In this document: piece after piece, positions 36,328 through 45,735 of the stretch
Numbering within the stretch: position 1 is the stretch's first letter
How the letters are laid out: each line of letters opens with the position of its first letter
Origin: Nostoc indistinguendum CM1-VF10
GTDB lineage: Bacteria; Cyanobacteriota; Cyanobacteriia; Cyanobacteriales; Nostocaceae
Direction of reading: 5' to 3'
Length of the DNA stretch: 64,000 nucleotides
NCBI GenBank assembly: GCA_019359215.1
Contig: JAHHHS010000007.1
Coordinates: 62,001-126,000 of the forward strand
The notes under the pieces: generated by a model
Database searches by the model: none
Told to the model about the DNA's origin: nothing
What the model saw: only the letters and a program-made list of their open reading frames with translations
Made by a program: the position numbers and the translations under genes

Positions 36328-36535
36328 AAAAAACTCCTCTGATAACAGTGAATCGAATCATGGGGACACTCAGTCAGCTTCGCTCCCCGTGTAGAATTTT
36401 AGGGCAATATGGATCTCTTCCCAAAGTATTCATTTTCTGGGATGGGCATTGGGCATGGGCAAGAGGGCTTGGGGACAAGGAGAATTGGGCACAAGGGGAA
36501 AGACTTGTTTCAAGTTCTCTTCTCACCTCTTGTCC

Positions 36536-36570
36536 CCTCATCTGCCTCATCTGCCTCATCTGCCTCATCT
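36536..36570. repeat. nonanucleotide tandem repeat (CTGCCTCAT)n
   Basis: Nearly four consecutive copies of the nine-base unit. Confidence 0.85.
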
Positions 36571-36597
36571 CCCCCTGCTCCCCACTCCTCTTGAAAT

Positions 36598-36636
36598 AGA
36601 AAAAGGGTTGCCAAGTTTATTCGCAACCCTTTTTCT
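36598..36636. terminator. strong bidirectional hairpin
   Basis: AGAAAAAGGGTTGC and GCAACCCTTTTTCT form a perfect 14 bp stem with an 11-base loop; both strands present a T-rich arm. Confidence 0.75.
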
Positions 36637-36822
36637 AGAGAGTATTATTCTCTCCCATCCTTGATTACTGTTGAAGCGATTTCTGCCCCTATTGTGTCAA
36701 TACAATTGAAACCTAGAGTCACACAATACAGATTTAGCTTATTCCTGATGAACTACATTCACATCTACAGAGGTTGTCACAAAATCAGTTTTTTCCTTTT
36801 TTGTAGCTTTTGTAAAGCTTTA

Positions 36823-37008
36823 TCAATCTTTCTTTCCTTGTAGGTTTTGGATTAGGGGTTGCTGGTTATTTTGAACATCAGTTGAAGAATAATGAGCGAT
36901 GACAAATACGGGTAAGATGAGAGTCAACAGCGCGATTGCAGTTCCCACAATGTCTGCCAAACGTTGGGAATATGTATCGGTATTGGCAGACTGACTATTT
37001 GAATTCAT
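36823..37008 (-). CDS. small single-helix membrane protein (61 aa)
   Basis: A 61-residue protein: a polar N terminus rich in Ser, Asn and Thr, one transmembrane helix (about 20-40, [20 protein letters not shown]) and a polar Asn/Gln-rich tail. The clean domain layout suggests a real gene, of a type common in cyanobacteria. No function known. No strong ribosome site; GAAG lies about 15 bases upstream. Confidence 0.6.
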   Translation of the reverse strand: MNSNSQSANTDTYSQRLADIVGTAIALLTLILPVFVIAHYSSTDVQNNQQPLIQNLQGKKD

Positions 37009-37762
37009 ACAAAATTGAAGTTCTTCGTAACACTGTGATAGGTCTAATCTCTGATTGAGAGTATTAATGCTATTTTAGCTAGTTTTAAACTGTAAAATGT
37101 GTAGAATTCTACAACTTAAACTAGTTATACAAGTGTCATAATAGCCTTTTTATACATGGACTTCTTAATACAAAGTTACAAGTAAACAAATAATGTTTTA
37201 TTTTGTAATTAATATTTTCAGATGTTTCCCTGTATAGTGTAATGCTTCGCATACACAAAGCCAACTTTGACAGCATCATAAATTACATTTTTTCGCTGCT
37301 TAAAGATTAATTAGCAAAACATATTTGTCCGATACTTCATGAGTATAACATTCTAAAAAGCCTTTGGTAAGGTCATTTTACTGTAATTGCTAATTTGTGA
37401 TACAGGACACAAAACCGCAAAAGCACTGGTAGATATTCAGTGCTTTTGATTCTTATACGGTAGTTATACACACAAATATTTCGTACCAGAAAAAGAATGG
37501 TAGGAATAATTGTTGTAACCAACGATAGCTGCGAATAAATAAAATACTGATGCATCAAGTGTGTTGGGCAGTATGGATTCAGTGATAGCACTAAACTAAT
37601 ATTTCAGAATTTAAATTATTAAATATATTCAATATCATAGTTTTTTTGTCAATCTATATATAGGTAGAATAAACAATTTTTAGAAGATGGGATAGGAGTG
37701 TAGAGAACTATTGTCAAACTTTGCACATATCTGAACAAGATTGTATAACAAATTAATTAGCT

Positions 37763-37795
37763 AAAAAAACCGCCACTAACTATCATAGGGCGGTC
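37763..37795 (-). terminator. intrinsic terminator on the minus strand
   Basis: ACCGCC ... GGCGGT with an A-run on its left as written gives a stem and T-run for leftward transcripts. It may be the original terminator of the DUF362 gene, now 400 bp away because of inserted repeats. Confidence 0.55.
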
Positions 37796-38056
37796 TAGTT
37801 AAGCAATCGGAGGGTAATTACAGATTACTCTGCTAATAAATAAAATTGCTGTAACGAATGCACTAAATTGGCCATGGGCCAGAAGAGGCAGAGGGGCAGG
37901 GCAAAGGGCATTGGTGTCAACTTAACGATCCTGGGTTTCAAAACTTTGATTTGACCTTAGTCCGCCTCCGCGGACTTTGCCTGTGTAGCCGCGAATTCCA
38001 TTCGCCAAGGCTTAAGTTTCCACCAATGGGCAAAGGGTGCCCCTTGTTTCCTGCTC

Positions 38057-38079
38057 CACTTCGGCTACGCTCAGTGACC
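38057..38079. repeat. short dispersed motif (ACTTCGGCTACG type), copy 1
   Basis: 23 bp, 21 of which match 58378-58400. A related form occurs near 28497. This motif family is frequent between Nostoc genes. Confidence 0.6.
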
Positions 38080-38102
38080 ACCTGCTCTCTGCTCTCTACT
38101 CC

Positions 38103-38206
38103 CTAGTACAGTACGGCGTAAAAAAGCAGACCATTAAAAAGCCCTAAAGAGCTTATTCCATAAAACTTTTGACTTTTGATTTTTGACTTCCGCCTTGCAG
38201 TACTAG
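38103..38206. mobile_element. MITE-like element, family B, copy 1 (104 bp)
   Basis: Starts CTAGTACAGTACGGCG and ends CGCCTTGCAGTACTAG, giving imperfect terminal inverted repeats of about 16 bp. The reverse complement closely matches the equally long element at 59881-59984. Its right end overlaps the last codon and provides the TAG stop of the DUF362 gene. Confidence 0.75.
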
Positions 38207-39174
38207 TTTCTTCCGTAAACACTCATTGGTTCCTTGATAAATCGGGTGTAAAGATGCTTGAACGTAGACTTAATTACGCGAGGCATACCAAAATCAATGG
38301 GCATCAACTTGTCTGGTAGTCGCCAATCTTCTATTTTCAAGAAGTCAGGATTTAAATGCGGAAACTCTATGCCAGCTAGTTCTGGACAAACTCCTAGTCT
38401 TTGGGAAGCTGCAACTGTGGGCACTTGTTCAGGAGAAACATTGAGGATTTCTACCATTGCCCGATCTAAGGCAAATACATCTGATGCGGCTGCTAAAATC
38501 CCTAGCTGGCGAGGTTCACCATTACTGGGGCCATTTCCTTCATGACCGATGATGCCATCTAATATGGTTAAGTTAGGGTTAATTGCCTTGGCAGTTTCTA
38601 CTAACATTTCACCAAATCTATTCGCGTCTTTTCCAGCTTCCATGTGCCACCAAGCTTTCATTTTGCCGGGAACGCAACCAAACAAGTTTTTTACACCTAG
38701 TGTTAATGTCAACTGCATATGTGATTTCACTTTAGGCAAGTTAATCACTACGTCTGCTTCCATTGCTTCTTTAGACAGCCGCAGATGGTTAAAATTGTCA
38801 CTGACGGTTTGGTAACGCTGACCATGAAAATCGATGATGGGAAGATTGAGTTCTTCTAAAATCGGCAGATAGCCGTTTGCCACTGCTACGCCCTTAGCAC
38901 TGCCAAAAGCAGGACTATCGCCCAAAAATGGCTTGCCGCCAACCTCAATTACCATCTGGGCAACTTCGTAAACTAGTTCAGCACGGGTGATACACTCTTT
39001 CCCAGGACGCGTCCCTGTAAGTAAATTCGGTTTGAGTAAAACGCGATCACCTTTTTTCACAAATGCTGCCATTCCTCCAAAAGGTTCCAGGAGAATGGCT
39101 AAGGATTCTCGTAAAGCCTCTCGTTCGTAGGATGTAGCCCGAATAAGACTAACAGATGGTTTTTGAGCTTGCAT
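38203..39174 (-). CDS. DUF362 family protein
   Basis: A 323-residue protein of the DUF362 family. Visible family signatures are VLLKPNLLTGTRPG near residue 46, GDSPAFGS near 85, VVINLPKVKSHMQLTLTLGVKNLFGCVPG near 141-169, and ILDGIIGHEGNGPSNG near 205. There is no ferredoxin-like cysteine cluster, which some longer members have. The biochemical role is not known. The stop codon lies in the end of a MITE-like element, so the original C terminus may have been slightly different. Confidence 0.88.
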   Translation of the reverse strand: MQAQKPSVSLIRATSYEREALRESLAILLEPFGGMAAFVKKGDRVLLKPNLLTGTRPGKECITRAELVYEVAQMVIEVGGKPFLGDSPAFGSAKGVAVANGYLPILEELNLPIIDFHGQRYQTVSDNFNHLRLSKEAMEADVVINLPKVKSHMQLTLTLGVKNLFGCVPGKMKAWWHMEAGKDANRFGEMLVETAKAINPNLTILDGIIGHEGNGPSNGEPRQLGILAAASDVFALDRAMVEILNVSPEQVPTVAASQRLGVCPELAGIEFPHLNPDFLKIEDWRLPDKLMPIDFGMPRVIKSTFKHLYTRFIKEPMSVYGRN

Positions 39175-39179
39175 GGATG

Positions 39180-39250
39180 AATTGGGGAGTAGGGAGTGGG
39201 GAGTGGGGAAGATGAGGGAGTAGGGGGAGCAGGGGAAGCAGGGGGAGAAG
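39180..39250. repeat. purine-rich tandem repeat (GGGAGTG/GGGAGTA)n
   Basis: Irregular units of GGGAGTA, GGGAGTGG and GGGGAGCA between two genes on the same strand. Confidence 0.65.
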
Positions 39251-39291
39251 AACTATTAATTATTGTCCAATGCCCCATGCCCCATAATCTA

Positions 39292-40713
39292 TTATTCTGT
39301 TCTAAGCGGTAAGATAAGACTCATTTGTTCTAGATTTAACACTGTAGCTAAGTCTGCTTCACTCATCAATCCGCGTTCTAAAACAATCTGCCGTAAAGAT
39401 TTACCAGTTTCTAAAGATTCTTTGGCGACAGCTGCGGCATTTAAATAACCGATGTGGGTATTTAGTGCAGTTACTAAAGCTAAACTGCCTTCGGCATAAG
39501 CTAAACAACGTTCCTCGTTCGCAGTAATTCCCTGGATGCAGCGTTCATTGAGTGCAGCGATGGTATTACCCAGAATTTCGATACTGTGAATCAAGTTATA
39601 GGCAATCAGTGGCATCATCACATTTAATTCTAATTGTCCGGCTTGGGCGGCTAATGCGATCGCATTATCGTAACCCATCACCTGAAAACACACCATTGAT
39701 GTCATCTCTGCCATCACTGGATTATATTTCCCTGGCATTATGGAGGAACCGGGTTGCACTGGTGGGAGTTGAATTTCTTTCAAGCCAGTTTTTGGCCCCG
39801 AATCCATCAATCGTAAATCGTGAGATATTTTGGCTAAATCTTGCGCTAAGTTGCGTAAAGCACCGGAAACATTTACAAATGGGGCCATACTCTGCATAGC
39901 TGCCATAAGATGGGGCGCAGGTTCTAATGGAGTATGAATCAATTCTGAGAGAACTTCTACCACACGGGTGCGATAAAGAGGATGAGTATTTAATCCTGTT
40001 CCGGCTGCGCTACCTCCCAAACCCAGCACCATCAAATCACCAGAGGCGGTGTAAATCCGGTTTTGGTGTTCTGTAAGAATTTGTGCCCAAGCGCGAAAAT
40101 TTTCACCCAAACGCACGGGTACTGCATCTTGTAAGTGGGTTCTGCTAGATTTGACGATATCTTGAAATTCTACAGCTTTGTTTTCTAAGGATGCGATCAC
40201 ACCATCTATTGCTGGGTGCAATGTCTTGGATAATGCCAATAATCCACCAATACGGATGGCGGTAGGAATCACATCATTGGTAGACTGCCCATAATTAACG
40301 TGATCGTTAGGACTAACACGTTTATAATTGCCTTTTTCTTCACCGAGAATTTCTAAGGCGCGATTTGCCAGAACTTCGTTGATATTCATGTGGTGGGATG
40401 TTCCAGCACCCGCCTGATAAACATCCACGACAAATTGATCTCGGAACTTCCCAGCCAGGATTTCATCAGTTGCTTGGACAATCGCCTGACTAATATCTTG
40501 AGGAATGCAATTCAGTTCACCATTTACAATTGCTGTAGCTTTTTTAATTATTAATCCAGCATCTACGTAAGTAGGTAAAGGTTTAATACCGCTAATAGGG
40601 AAGTTTTCGATAGCCCGTAGCGTTTGAATGCCGTAATAAACGTTACTAGCAATTTGGCGATCGCCCATCGAATCGTGTTCGATGCGGAATTGATAGTCTG
40701 TGTGTTCAGTCAT
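39292..40713 (-). CDS. aspA: aspartate ammonia-lyase
   Basis: A 473-residue enzyme of the aspartase/fumarase superfamily, cleaving aspartate to fumarate and ammonia. The signature loop GSSIMPGKYNPV is at 322-333, with the catalytic Ser within GSS; the usual KVNP is KYNP here. YYGIQTLRAIENFPIS near 26-41 and NEVLANRALE near 112 are aspartase-like rather than class II fumarase-like. The His in RTHLQDAVPV (193) is conserved. Full length; single gene. Confidence 0.9.
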   Translation of the reverse strand: MTEHTDYQFRIEHDSMGDRQIASNVYYGIQTLRAIENFPISGIKPLPTYVDAGLIIKKATAIVNGELNCIPQDISQAIVQATDEILAGKFRDQFVVDVYQAGAGTSHHMNINEVLANRALEILGEEKGNYKRVSPNDHVNYGQSTNDVIPTAIRIGGLLALSKTLHPAIDGVIASLENKAVEFQDIVKSSRTHLQDAVPVRLGENFRAWAQILTEHQNRIYTASGDLMVLGLGGSAAGTGLNTHPLYRTRVVEVLSELIHTPLEPAPHLMAAMQSMAPFVNVSGALRNLAQDLAKISHDLRLMDSGPKTGLKEIQLPPVQPGSSIMPGKYNPVMAEMTSMVCFQVMGYDNAIALAAQAGQLELNVMMPLIAYNLIHSIEILGNTIAALNERCIQGITANEERCLAYAEGSLALVTALNTHIGYLNAAAVAKESLETGKSLRQIVLERGLMSEADLATVLNLEQMSLILPLRTE

Positions 40714-40857
40714 AGTATTGTTTTAGGAGAGCTACAGAAAACAGATTTTCCCACGCAGCCACACTCAGATACACTAATCTGCATAGATTTTGCATATTTG
40801 CTTGGCTGCTTGTTGCTTTACACTTGTTAATCTTGAAGTTTGATTTGTGAATTCCCT

Positions 40858-41376
40858 ATGACCATACCCAACTGGATCACTTTCTCTCGCCTATTAGGGA
40901 TACCATTTCTACTTTACGGTTTATATAATCCCACACCTCAAGCTCAGTGGATATGTTTGGCGATTTTTCTTATTGCTGCATTGACTGATTGGTTAGACGG
41001 CTATTTGGCGCGGAAACTCAACCAAATTAGTGAATTGGGTAAGTTTCTTGATCCCTTAGTGGATAAACTTCTGGTACTTGCGCCGTTGCTGGTTTTTATT
41101 GAACTAGAAAAAGTGCCGACTTGGGGAGTGTTTTTGATTTTAGCGCGAGAATTAGCGATCGCTGGTTGGCGGGTGAATCAAACGACGATTACCGGGGCGA
41201 ATATTTGGGGTAAACTCAAAACTGTTAGTCAAATAGTTGCGATCGCACTTTTAATTGCACCTCTGGGTGAAGTGTGGCAAATTCCCTCTTTGATTGCCTT
41301 TTGGGTTTCTGTCGCCCTGACTTTAATATCTGGGGGTATTTATCTTTTGCCTCAAAAAGCTAGCACTGCTGAATAA
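40858..41376 (+). CDS. pgsA: CDP-diacylglycerol--glycerol-3-phosphate 3-phosphatidyltransferase
   Basis: A 172-residue integral membrane enzyme making phosphatidylglycerol phosphate, precursor of the phosphatidylglycerol needed in thylakoids. The CDP-alcohol phosphotransferase motif is complete: DWLDGYLARKLNQISELGKFLDPLVDK, with Asp residues at both ends. Four or five hydrophobic helices follow. The ATG at 40858 (MTIPNWITFSR) is the standard start; an upstream TTG would add six odd residues. It is followed by the LD-carboxypeptidase gene 76 bp downstream on the same strand. Confidence 0.95.
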   Translation: MTIPNWITFSRLLGIPFLLYGLYNPTPQAQWICLAIFLIAALTDWLDGYLARKLNQISELGKFLDPLVDKLLVLAPLLVFIELEKVPTWGVFLILARELAIAGWRVNQTTITGANIWGKLKTVSQIVAIALLIAPLGEVWQIPSLIAFWVSVALTLISGGIYLLPQKASTAE

Positions 41377-41452
41377 TTCAACAAAATTTTATAGGAGTTC
41401 TGAGGTATAGTTCTTATTCTTAACTCCAAACTCCTCACCCTAACTTGTTTTC

Positions 41453-42361
41453 ATGCCATCCCCAATCTTACCACCGCCCCTGAAACCTGGAGACTTACTA
41501 CAAGTAATTGCCCCTAGTGGTGCTTTACGAGAATTCGAGGCATTTGAACGGGGTGTAGAAATTTGGCGATCGCGTGGTTATCGGGTAGAAATCAGCCCGC
41601 AGATAGATGACAAATGGGGTTATCTTGCAGGTATAGACGAAAGCCGCCGTCAGCAATTAGCAGCAGCATGGCAAGATCCCGATTGTCGTGGTATTCTCTG
41701 TACCAGAGGCGGTTTTGGTAGCACCCGCATTTTAGAAGATTGGAATTGGCAAGCAAACTCAGTCCTTCCCAAGTGGCTTATAGGCTTTTCTGATATCACA
41801 GCTTTATTGTGGAGCCTTTATATAGCAGGAATTTCTGGTGTTCACGCTCCCGTGCTGACGACTTTAGCAGATGAGCCAGATTGGTCAATTGAGCGATTAT
41901 TTGATTCGGTAGAAGGTCGTCCTCTCGCTCCTCTCAAAGGTTGCGGTTGGGGTGGTGGTGCAGTGAATGGCACTTTGGTAACTGGTAATCTCACTGTGGC
42001 TACTCACCTTTTGGGTACACCAATCCTACCACACCTGGATGGTGTAATTCTGGCGTTGGAAGATGTCACAGAAGCACCCTATCGCATCGATAGGATGCTG
42101 ACGCAGTGGCGTTTAAGTGGTGCTTTATCTCAAGTCTGCGGTATTGCTTTGGGCGGTTTTACTCGCTGTGAAGCGCCGCCAACTGTGTCTAGCTTTAGTG
42201 TAGAAGAAGTATTGCGCGATCGCTTGGGTGATTTGGGTATTCCGATTGTTTCTGATTTGCCTTTTGGGCATGATAATCCAAATGCTGCATTGCCAGTGGG
42301 TGTAAAAGCAACTTTAGATGGGGATGCGGGAATATTAGCGATACCTACGGCGGCAAGCTAG
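41453..42361 (+). CDS. ldcA: LD-carboxypeptidase (peptidase S66)
   Basis: A 302-residue cytoplasmic serine peptidase of the LdcA family, which removes the terminal D-Ala from muropeptide tetrapeptides in cell-wall recycling. The Ser-Glu-His triad is visible: Ser113 in GFSDITALLW, Glu203 in ALEDVTEAPYRIDRM and His273 in FGHDNPNAALPVG. TRGGFGSTRIL near 84 is also a family signature. Full length. Microcin-immunity proteins of the same family (MccF) are an alternative, but MccF signatures were not noted. Confidence 0.93.
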   Translation: MPSPILPPPLKPGDLLQVIAPSGALREFEAFERGVEIWRSRGYRVEISPQIDDKWGYLAGIDESRRQQLAAAWQDPDCRGILCTRGGFGSTRILEDWNWQANSVLPKWLIGFSDITALLWSLYIAGISGVHAPVLTTLADEPDWSIERLFDSVEGRPLAPLKGCGWGGGAVNGTLVTGNLTVATHLLGTPILPHLDGVILALEDVTEAPYRIDRMLTQWRLSGALSQVCGIALGGFTRCEAPPTVSSFSVEEVLRDRLGDLGIPIVSDLPFGHDNPNAALPVGVKATLDGDAGILAIPTAAS

Positions 42362-42387
42362 GCGTCATAGTTTACCGTAAATATTAT

Positions 42388-43455
42388 TCATTTTTTCAGG
42401 ATTTTTTGGAACCATTGTTCTACGCGATCGCCCATAGCTTCTAAAGAGTATAGAGTTTCTGCTTGCTGGCGACAAGTTTGGCGGTCAATTTCATCCAAAC
42501 GTTTAATCGCTTCTACTAAACCTTGGACACTATCAGGTTCCACCAAAAAACCAGTTTTTCCTTCTTGGACAATTTCTGTTAAACCACCCCGACGATAAGC
42601 AATTAAAGGTACTCCACAAGCAAGCGCTTCTATTGCTACATTTCCAAATGCTTCTATCCAACGAGGAGTGACTAAAAGTGCCTGACATTGACCTAACTCC
42701 TTTTGTAGCTCAATCGTTGGTAAAAATCCTATATATTCTATGGGAGCATTAGGGTATTCTTGACAAATCTTTTCCCAGTAAGATATATCCTGTTTTAACC
42801 CGAATATTTTCAGTTTAATACCAGTGATTTCTGCTGCTGCTACTGCATCTTCTAGTCCTTTCTCAGGAGCTATCCTACCTACCCATGCCAAGCTCTGAGT
42901 CGGTTTCTGGCAAAACTGATAAATAGATAAATCCATGCCATTTAATAGACAAATACACCGTTTTGCAAATGTGAAAGTTGCTGCCTGTGTTTGACTGTGA
43001 ACACCGATAGTATCCGGAAATTTGACTGCTACTTGTTCAATAATCTCATCCATTGCATCTGTCAAAGAACCCATACTGATCAGATGTGCGATCGCACAGC
43101 TAAAATATGGTGTTAAATACAATGGCAACCAATCATAAGCAAAATTAACAATCAAATCATAATCGGCTTGAACTTGGCGAGCATAATCCCACATATTCGC
43201 TAAAACGGAATTTTTATGCAACAAAATCGGATCACTAGGACTCTGATTTTGGGCTGGTATCTGTATTAGTTCTCCAGGAATTTCTTTAATAGGTAAACAA
43301 TTGCTGATAGACCCTTCCGGTGCAACAATTTCTAATTTATGCCCTCGCCGCAGCATCTCTGTAGCAATATTAGATAGGGTTAATTCTACTCCCCCTCCTA
43401 ATCCTGAACCTAGCGGGCCCATTGGGGTAGACATAAATAATAATTTATGGTACAT
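42388..43455 (-). CDS. glycosyltransferase, family 4-like
   Basis: A 355-residue GT-B glycosyltransferase. The N-terminal half opens with STPMGPLGSGLGGGVELTLSNIATEMLRRGH, the acceptor-side glycine loop. The C-terminal donor domain has WVGRIAPEKGLEDAVAAA near 193 and EAFGNVAIEALACGVPLIAYRRGGLTE near 270, with the two conserved Glu residues. Soluble or membrane-associated; sugar and acceptor are unknown. A methyltransferase gene, interrupted by a stop codon, lies 94 bp upstream on the same strand; the two may have modified the same glycan. Confidence 0.9.
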   Translation of the reverse strand: MYHKLLFMSTPMGPLGSGLGGGVELTLSNIATEMLRRGHKLEIVAPEGSISNCLPIKEIPGELIQIPAQNQSPSDPILLHKNSVLANMWDYARQVQADYDLIVNFAYDWLPLYLTPYFSCAIAHLISMGSLTDAMDEIIEQVAVKFPDTIGVHSQTQAATFTFAKRCICLLNGMDLSIYQFCQKPTQSLAWVGRIAPEKGLEDAVAAAEITGIKLKIFGLKQDISYWEKICQEYPNAPIEYIGFLPTIELQKELGQCQALLVTPRWIEAFGNVAIEALACGVPLIAYRRGGLTEIVQEGKTGFLVEPDSVQGLVEAIKRLDEIDRQTCRQQAETLYSLEAMGDRVEQWFQKILKK

Positions 43456-43549
43456 TTCCGTCGTTAATCTATTTTCCTAAACATCATTCTTTCCATTTAA
43501 AAAACGTATTTATTGGGTTTCGCTATGGCTCCACCCAAAAGATATGCAA

Positions 43550-44299
43550 TTAAATCCAACTTTGCTTACGGTAGCAGCGAGTTGTAATCAGGTAAGGATG
43601 AAAAACCTCTAAAAATTTACTCTGAAGTGTATTAAAAAATGTTTCTACTACTTTAGTATCATCTAAATGGAAAGGAAATTCTTGATTAAAACCTTTAAAG
43701 AAATGCCAATTCACTATCATTTTGCCTTCAGAATTCAAAGATTGATAAAATTATAATAACTGCTGGTTAGGATCTGGTAGATGTTCTAAAACATCAAAAC
43801 ATAAAATTGTATCAAATTTTTCTTTAGCAGGGAGTTCAAGAGAACAAATTATTTTTTTGCCCAGTCCCATTTTCTCTGCTCGATACTGAACAAAATCACG
43901 ATTAATCGGATTAATATCATAATATATTACTTGCTCAACTTTTGGGCAAAGAGCAGCGCTAAGGGAATGAGTTCCTATTCCACCACCAAAATCTAACACT
44001 CTTCCTTGAGCATGATCTGCAATCAACCGCAACATATCTCCAAAATAAGCAGAACTTGATAAATGCCAAGCCCCCAATTCAAACAAGTAAAGTTCTCCTA
44101 CTTTCTCACGATAGAAAGCAGTTGCTTCTTCCCAATTAAAATCTTTGTGTCCTAAAGTTTTTATTTCCTCTTGTCCTGCTGCTAACTTTGTTTCTATAGT
44201 TTCCGGATCTAAATTTAAAAAACCTTGTAAATGATGTTTTAATTCAAATGAGTTTTCTAAAAAGCTACTTAAGACAGAAGGTGTGGTAGAGTTTACCAT
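43550..44299 (-). pseudogene. class I SAM methyltransferase gene with one in-frame stop
   Basis: Reading from ATG 44299 gives 182 residues of a class I methyltransferase: an N-terminal helical region, SAM-binding motif I VLDFGGGIGTHS near 104, motif II VIYYDIN near 125, and motif IV ILCFDVLEHLPDPN near 166. Then TAA at 43751-43753 stops translation. The same frame continues without another stop for 67 codons (FYQSLNSEGKMIVNWHFFKGF ... CYRKQSW), which supply the expected last strands of the fold. So a single nonsense change, perhaps CAA to TAA, has truncated a protein of about 250 residues. The truncated product would lack part of the core fold. Confidence 0.8.
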
Positions 44300-44398
44300 A
44301 AAAAATTATATTGCAATCAAATCAACGTATTCTATTTTAGAATAAATGTATAGCACTTTGATTTATTACCCCTCGTAAACATTGAGATAGAATTTGGC

Positions 44399-45727
44399 AT
44401 GAAAGCTACCCTTTTGCAATCCCAAATTCAGAATTTTTCCCGCCAGTTAACCAATTCTGTTTTGCGGCTTTCGCTGATAGTAATTATTCTGAGTATATTT
44501 TTTATATTTTTATATGGTTGTCAGGGGACAATCCAAAAAAATGATAAAGTAATTCATTTGAGTCTATGGCAATCAATCAATCCTCCTGCTAATCGGGATG
44601 TATTTAACAAACTAGTAAATAAATTTAATCAGACTCATACTGATATTCAGGTTGAATCCATCTTTATAGGTCAACCTCAATTGCCAAAAATATTAACAGC
44701 AGTTGTGGGCAATACATCTCCAGATATTCTGTCATTCGATCCTCAATTGACAGGTCAGTTTATGGAACTAGGGGCAATTCAACCCTTAGAAGAATGGTTG
44801 GACAAATTGCCATTGAAATCGGAAATTAGCCCCAACCTATGGGAGGAATTAAAATTAGACGGTCATCTTTGGTCAATCCCACTTTATACGAGCAATTTAG
44901 GCATTTTTTACCGACCTAAACTCTTTCAAGCTGCCGGAATTACGCAAATTCCTAAAACTTGGGAAGAGTTAAGGGAAGTTGCTAAAAAATTGACTATAGA
45001 CCGAAATGGTGATAAGAGACCTGAACAATACGGAATGTTATTGCCTTTAGGAAAGGAAGAATGGACTGTCTTTAGTTGGTTCCCCTTTTTATTGACCACT
45101 GGTGGAGAGATTGTAACAAATAATCGTCCAAATTTGATGAATGCGGGAGCGATCGCAGCTTTACAATTTTGGCAAGACATATTAAAAGATGGTTCAGCAA
45201 CCCTCTCCTCTCCAGAGCGAGGTTATGAAGAAGACGCTTTTATTGCAGGTCGCGTTGCAATGCAGATCACAGGCCCTTGGAGTTATATAATGAAGTCTAA
45301 TGTTGACTTTGAAGTATTCCCCATACCTGCAAGTGTGAAACCTGCTACGGTGACAGCCACTGGAAATATGTATTTGATGAAGACTACGCCAGAAAGAGAG
45401 CAAGCGGCGCTCAAATTTTTAGAGTATGTTTTAAGTGAAGAATTCCAAACAGAATGGAGTATGGGGACGGGTTTTTTACCAGTTAACATAAAATCTGTCC
45501 AAAGTCAGGCTTATCAAGAATTTCTCCAGCGAAAACCTGTCTTGAAAGTCTTTATTGACCAAATGTCTGTATCAGGTGCTCGACCAATCATTCCTGGTTA
45601 TAGTCGCTTGTCTGACAGTTTAGGGCGAGCCATCGAAGCCACTATGCTAGGCGCATCTCCAGAAAAAGCACTCAAACAAGCTCAAGCAAACCTCGATTCA
45701 ATTTGGGATTCTCTACAATCTAGATGA
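44399..45727 (+). CDS. sugar-type ABC transporter substrate-binding lipoprotein
   Basis: A 442-residue extracytoplasmic solute-binding protein of family 1. A long N-terminal hydrophobic segment (about 22-38) leads to the lipobox-like FLYGC with Cys41, so a lipid-anchored protein is likely. The mature part shows typical features: IHLSLWQSINPPANRDVFNKLVNKFN at the start, GNTSPDILSFDPQ near 100 and AFIAGRVAMQITGPWSY near 286. The ligand is probably an oligosaccharide or polyol, by family only. No permease or ATPase gene is adjacent, so the transporter partner must be elsewhere. It has its own ATG and starts 99 bp from the divergent methyltransferase pseudogene. Confidence 0.9.
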   Translation: MKATLLQSQIQNFSRQLTNSVLRLSLIVIILSIFFIFLYGCQGTIQKNDKVIHLSLWQSINPPANRDVFNKLVNKFNQTHTDIQVESIFIGQPQLPKILTAVVGNTSPDILSFDPQLTGQFMELGAIQPLEEWLDKLPLKSEISPNLWEELKLDGHLWSIPLYTSNLGIFYRPKLFQAAGITQIPKTWEELREVAKKLTIDRNGDKRPEQYGMLLPLGKEEWTVFSWFPFLLTTGGEIVTNNRPNLMNAGAIAALQFWQDILKDGSATLSSPERGYEEDAFIAGRVAMQITGPWSYIMKSNVDFEVFPIPASVKPATVTATGNMYLMKTTPEREQAALKFLEYVLSEEFQTEWSMGTGFLPVNIKSVQSQAYQEFLQRKPVLKVFIDQMSVSGARPIIPGYSRLSDSLGRAIEATMLGASPEKALKQAQANLDSIWDSLQSR

Positions 45728-45735
45728 AATCTAAT

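Larger units (their letters stand above)
36328..36822. other. repeat-rich spacer
   Basis: 495 bp with a nonamer tandem repeat (36536-36570) and a strong hairpin (36598-36636). Apparent reading frames through the nonamer are low-complexity artefacts. Confidence 0.6.
37009..38202. other. 1.2 kb spacer
   Basis: No convincing gene. It holds a minus-strand terminator (37763-37795), low-complexity purine-rich stretches (37870-38100), a short motif shared with 58378-58400, and most of a 104 bp MITE-like element (38103-38206). Confidence 0.6.

Noticed and set aside
36374..36664. Several frames on both strands with repeated Met-Arg-Gln or Leu-Pro-His units
   Set aside because: They come from translating a nine-base tandem repeat and purine-rich low-complexity DNA.
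37373..37591. A 72-codon frame on the minus strand
   Set aside because: A+T-rich spacer; no start signal and no coherent domain, although it contains a hydrophobic stretch.
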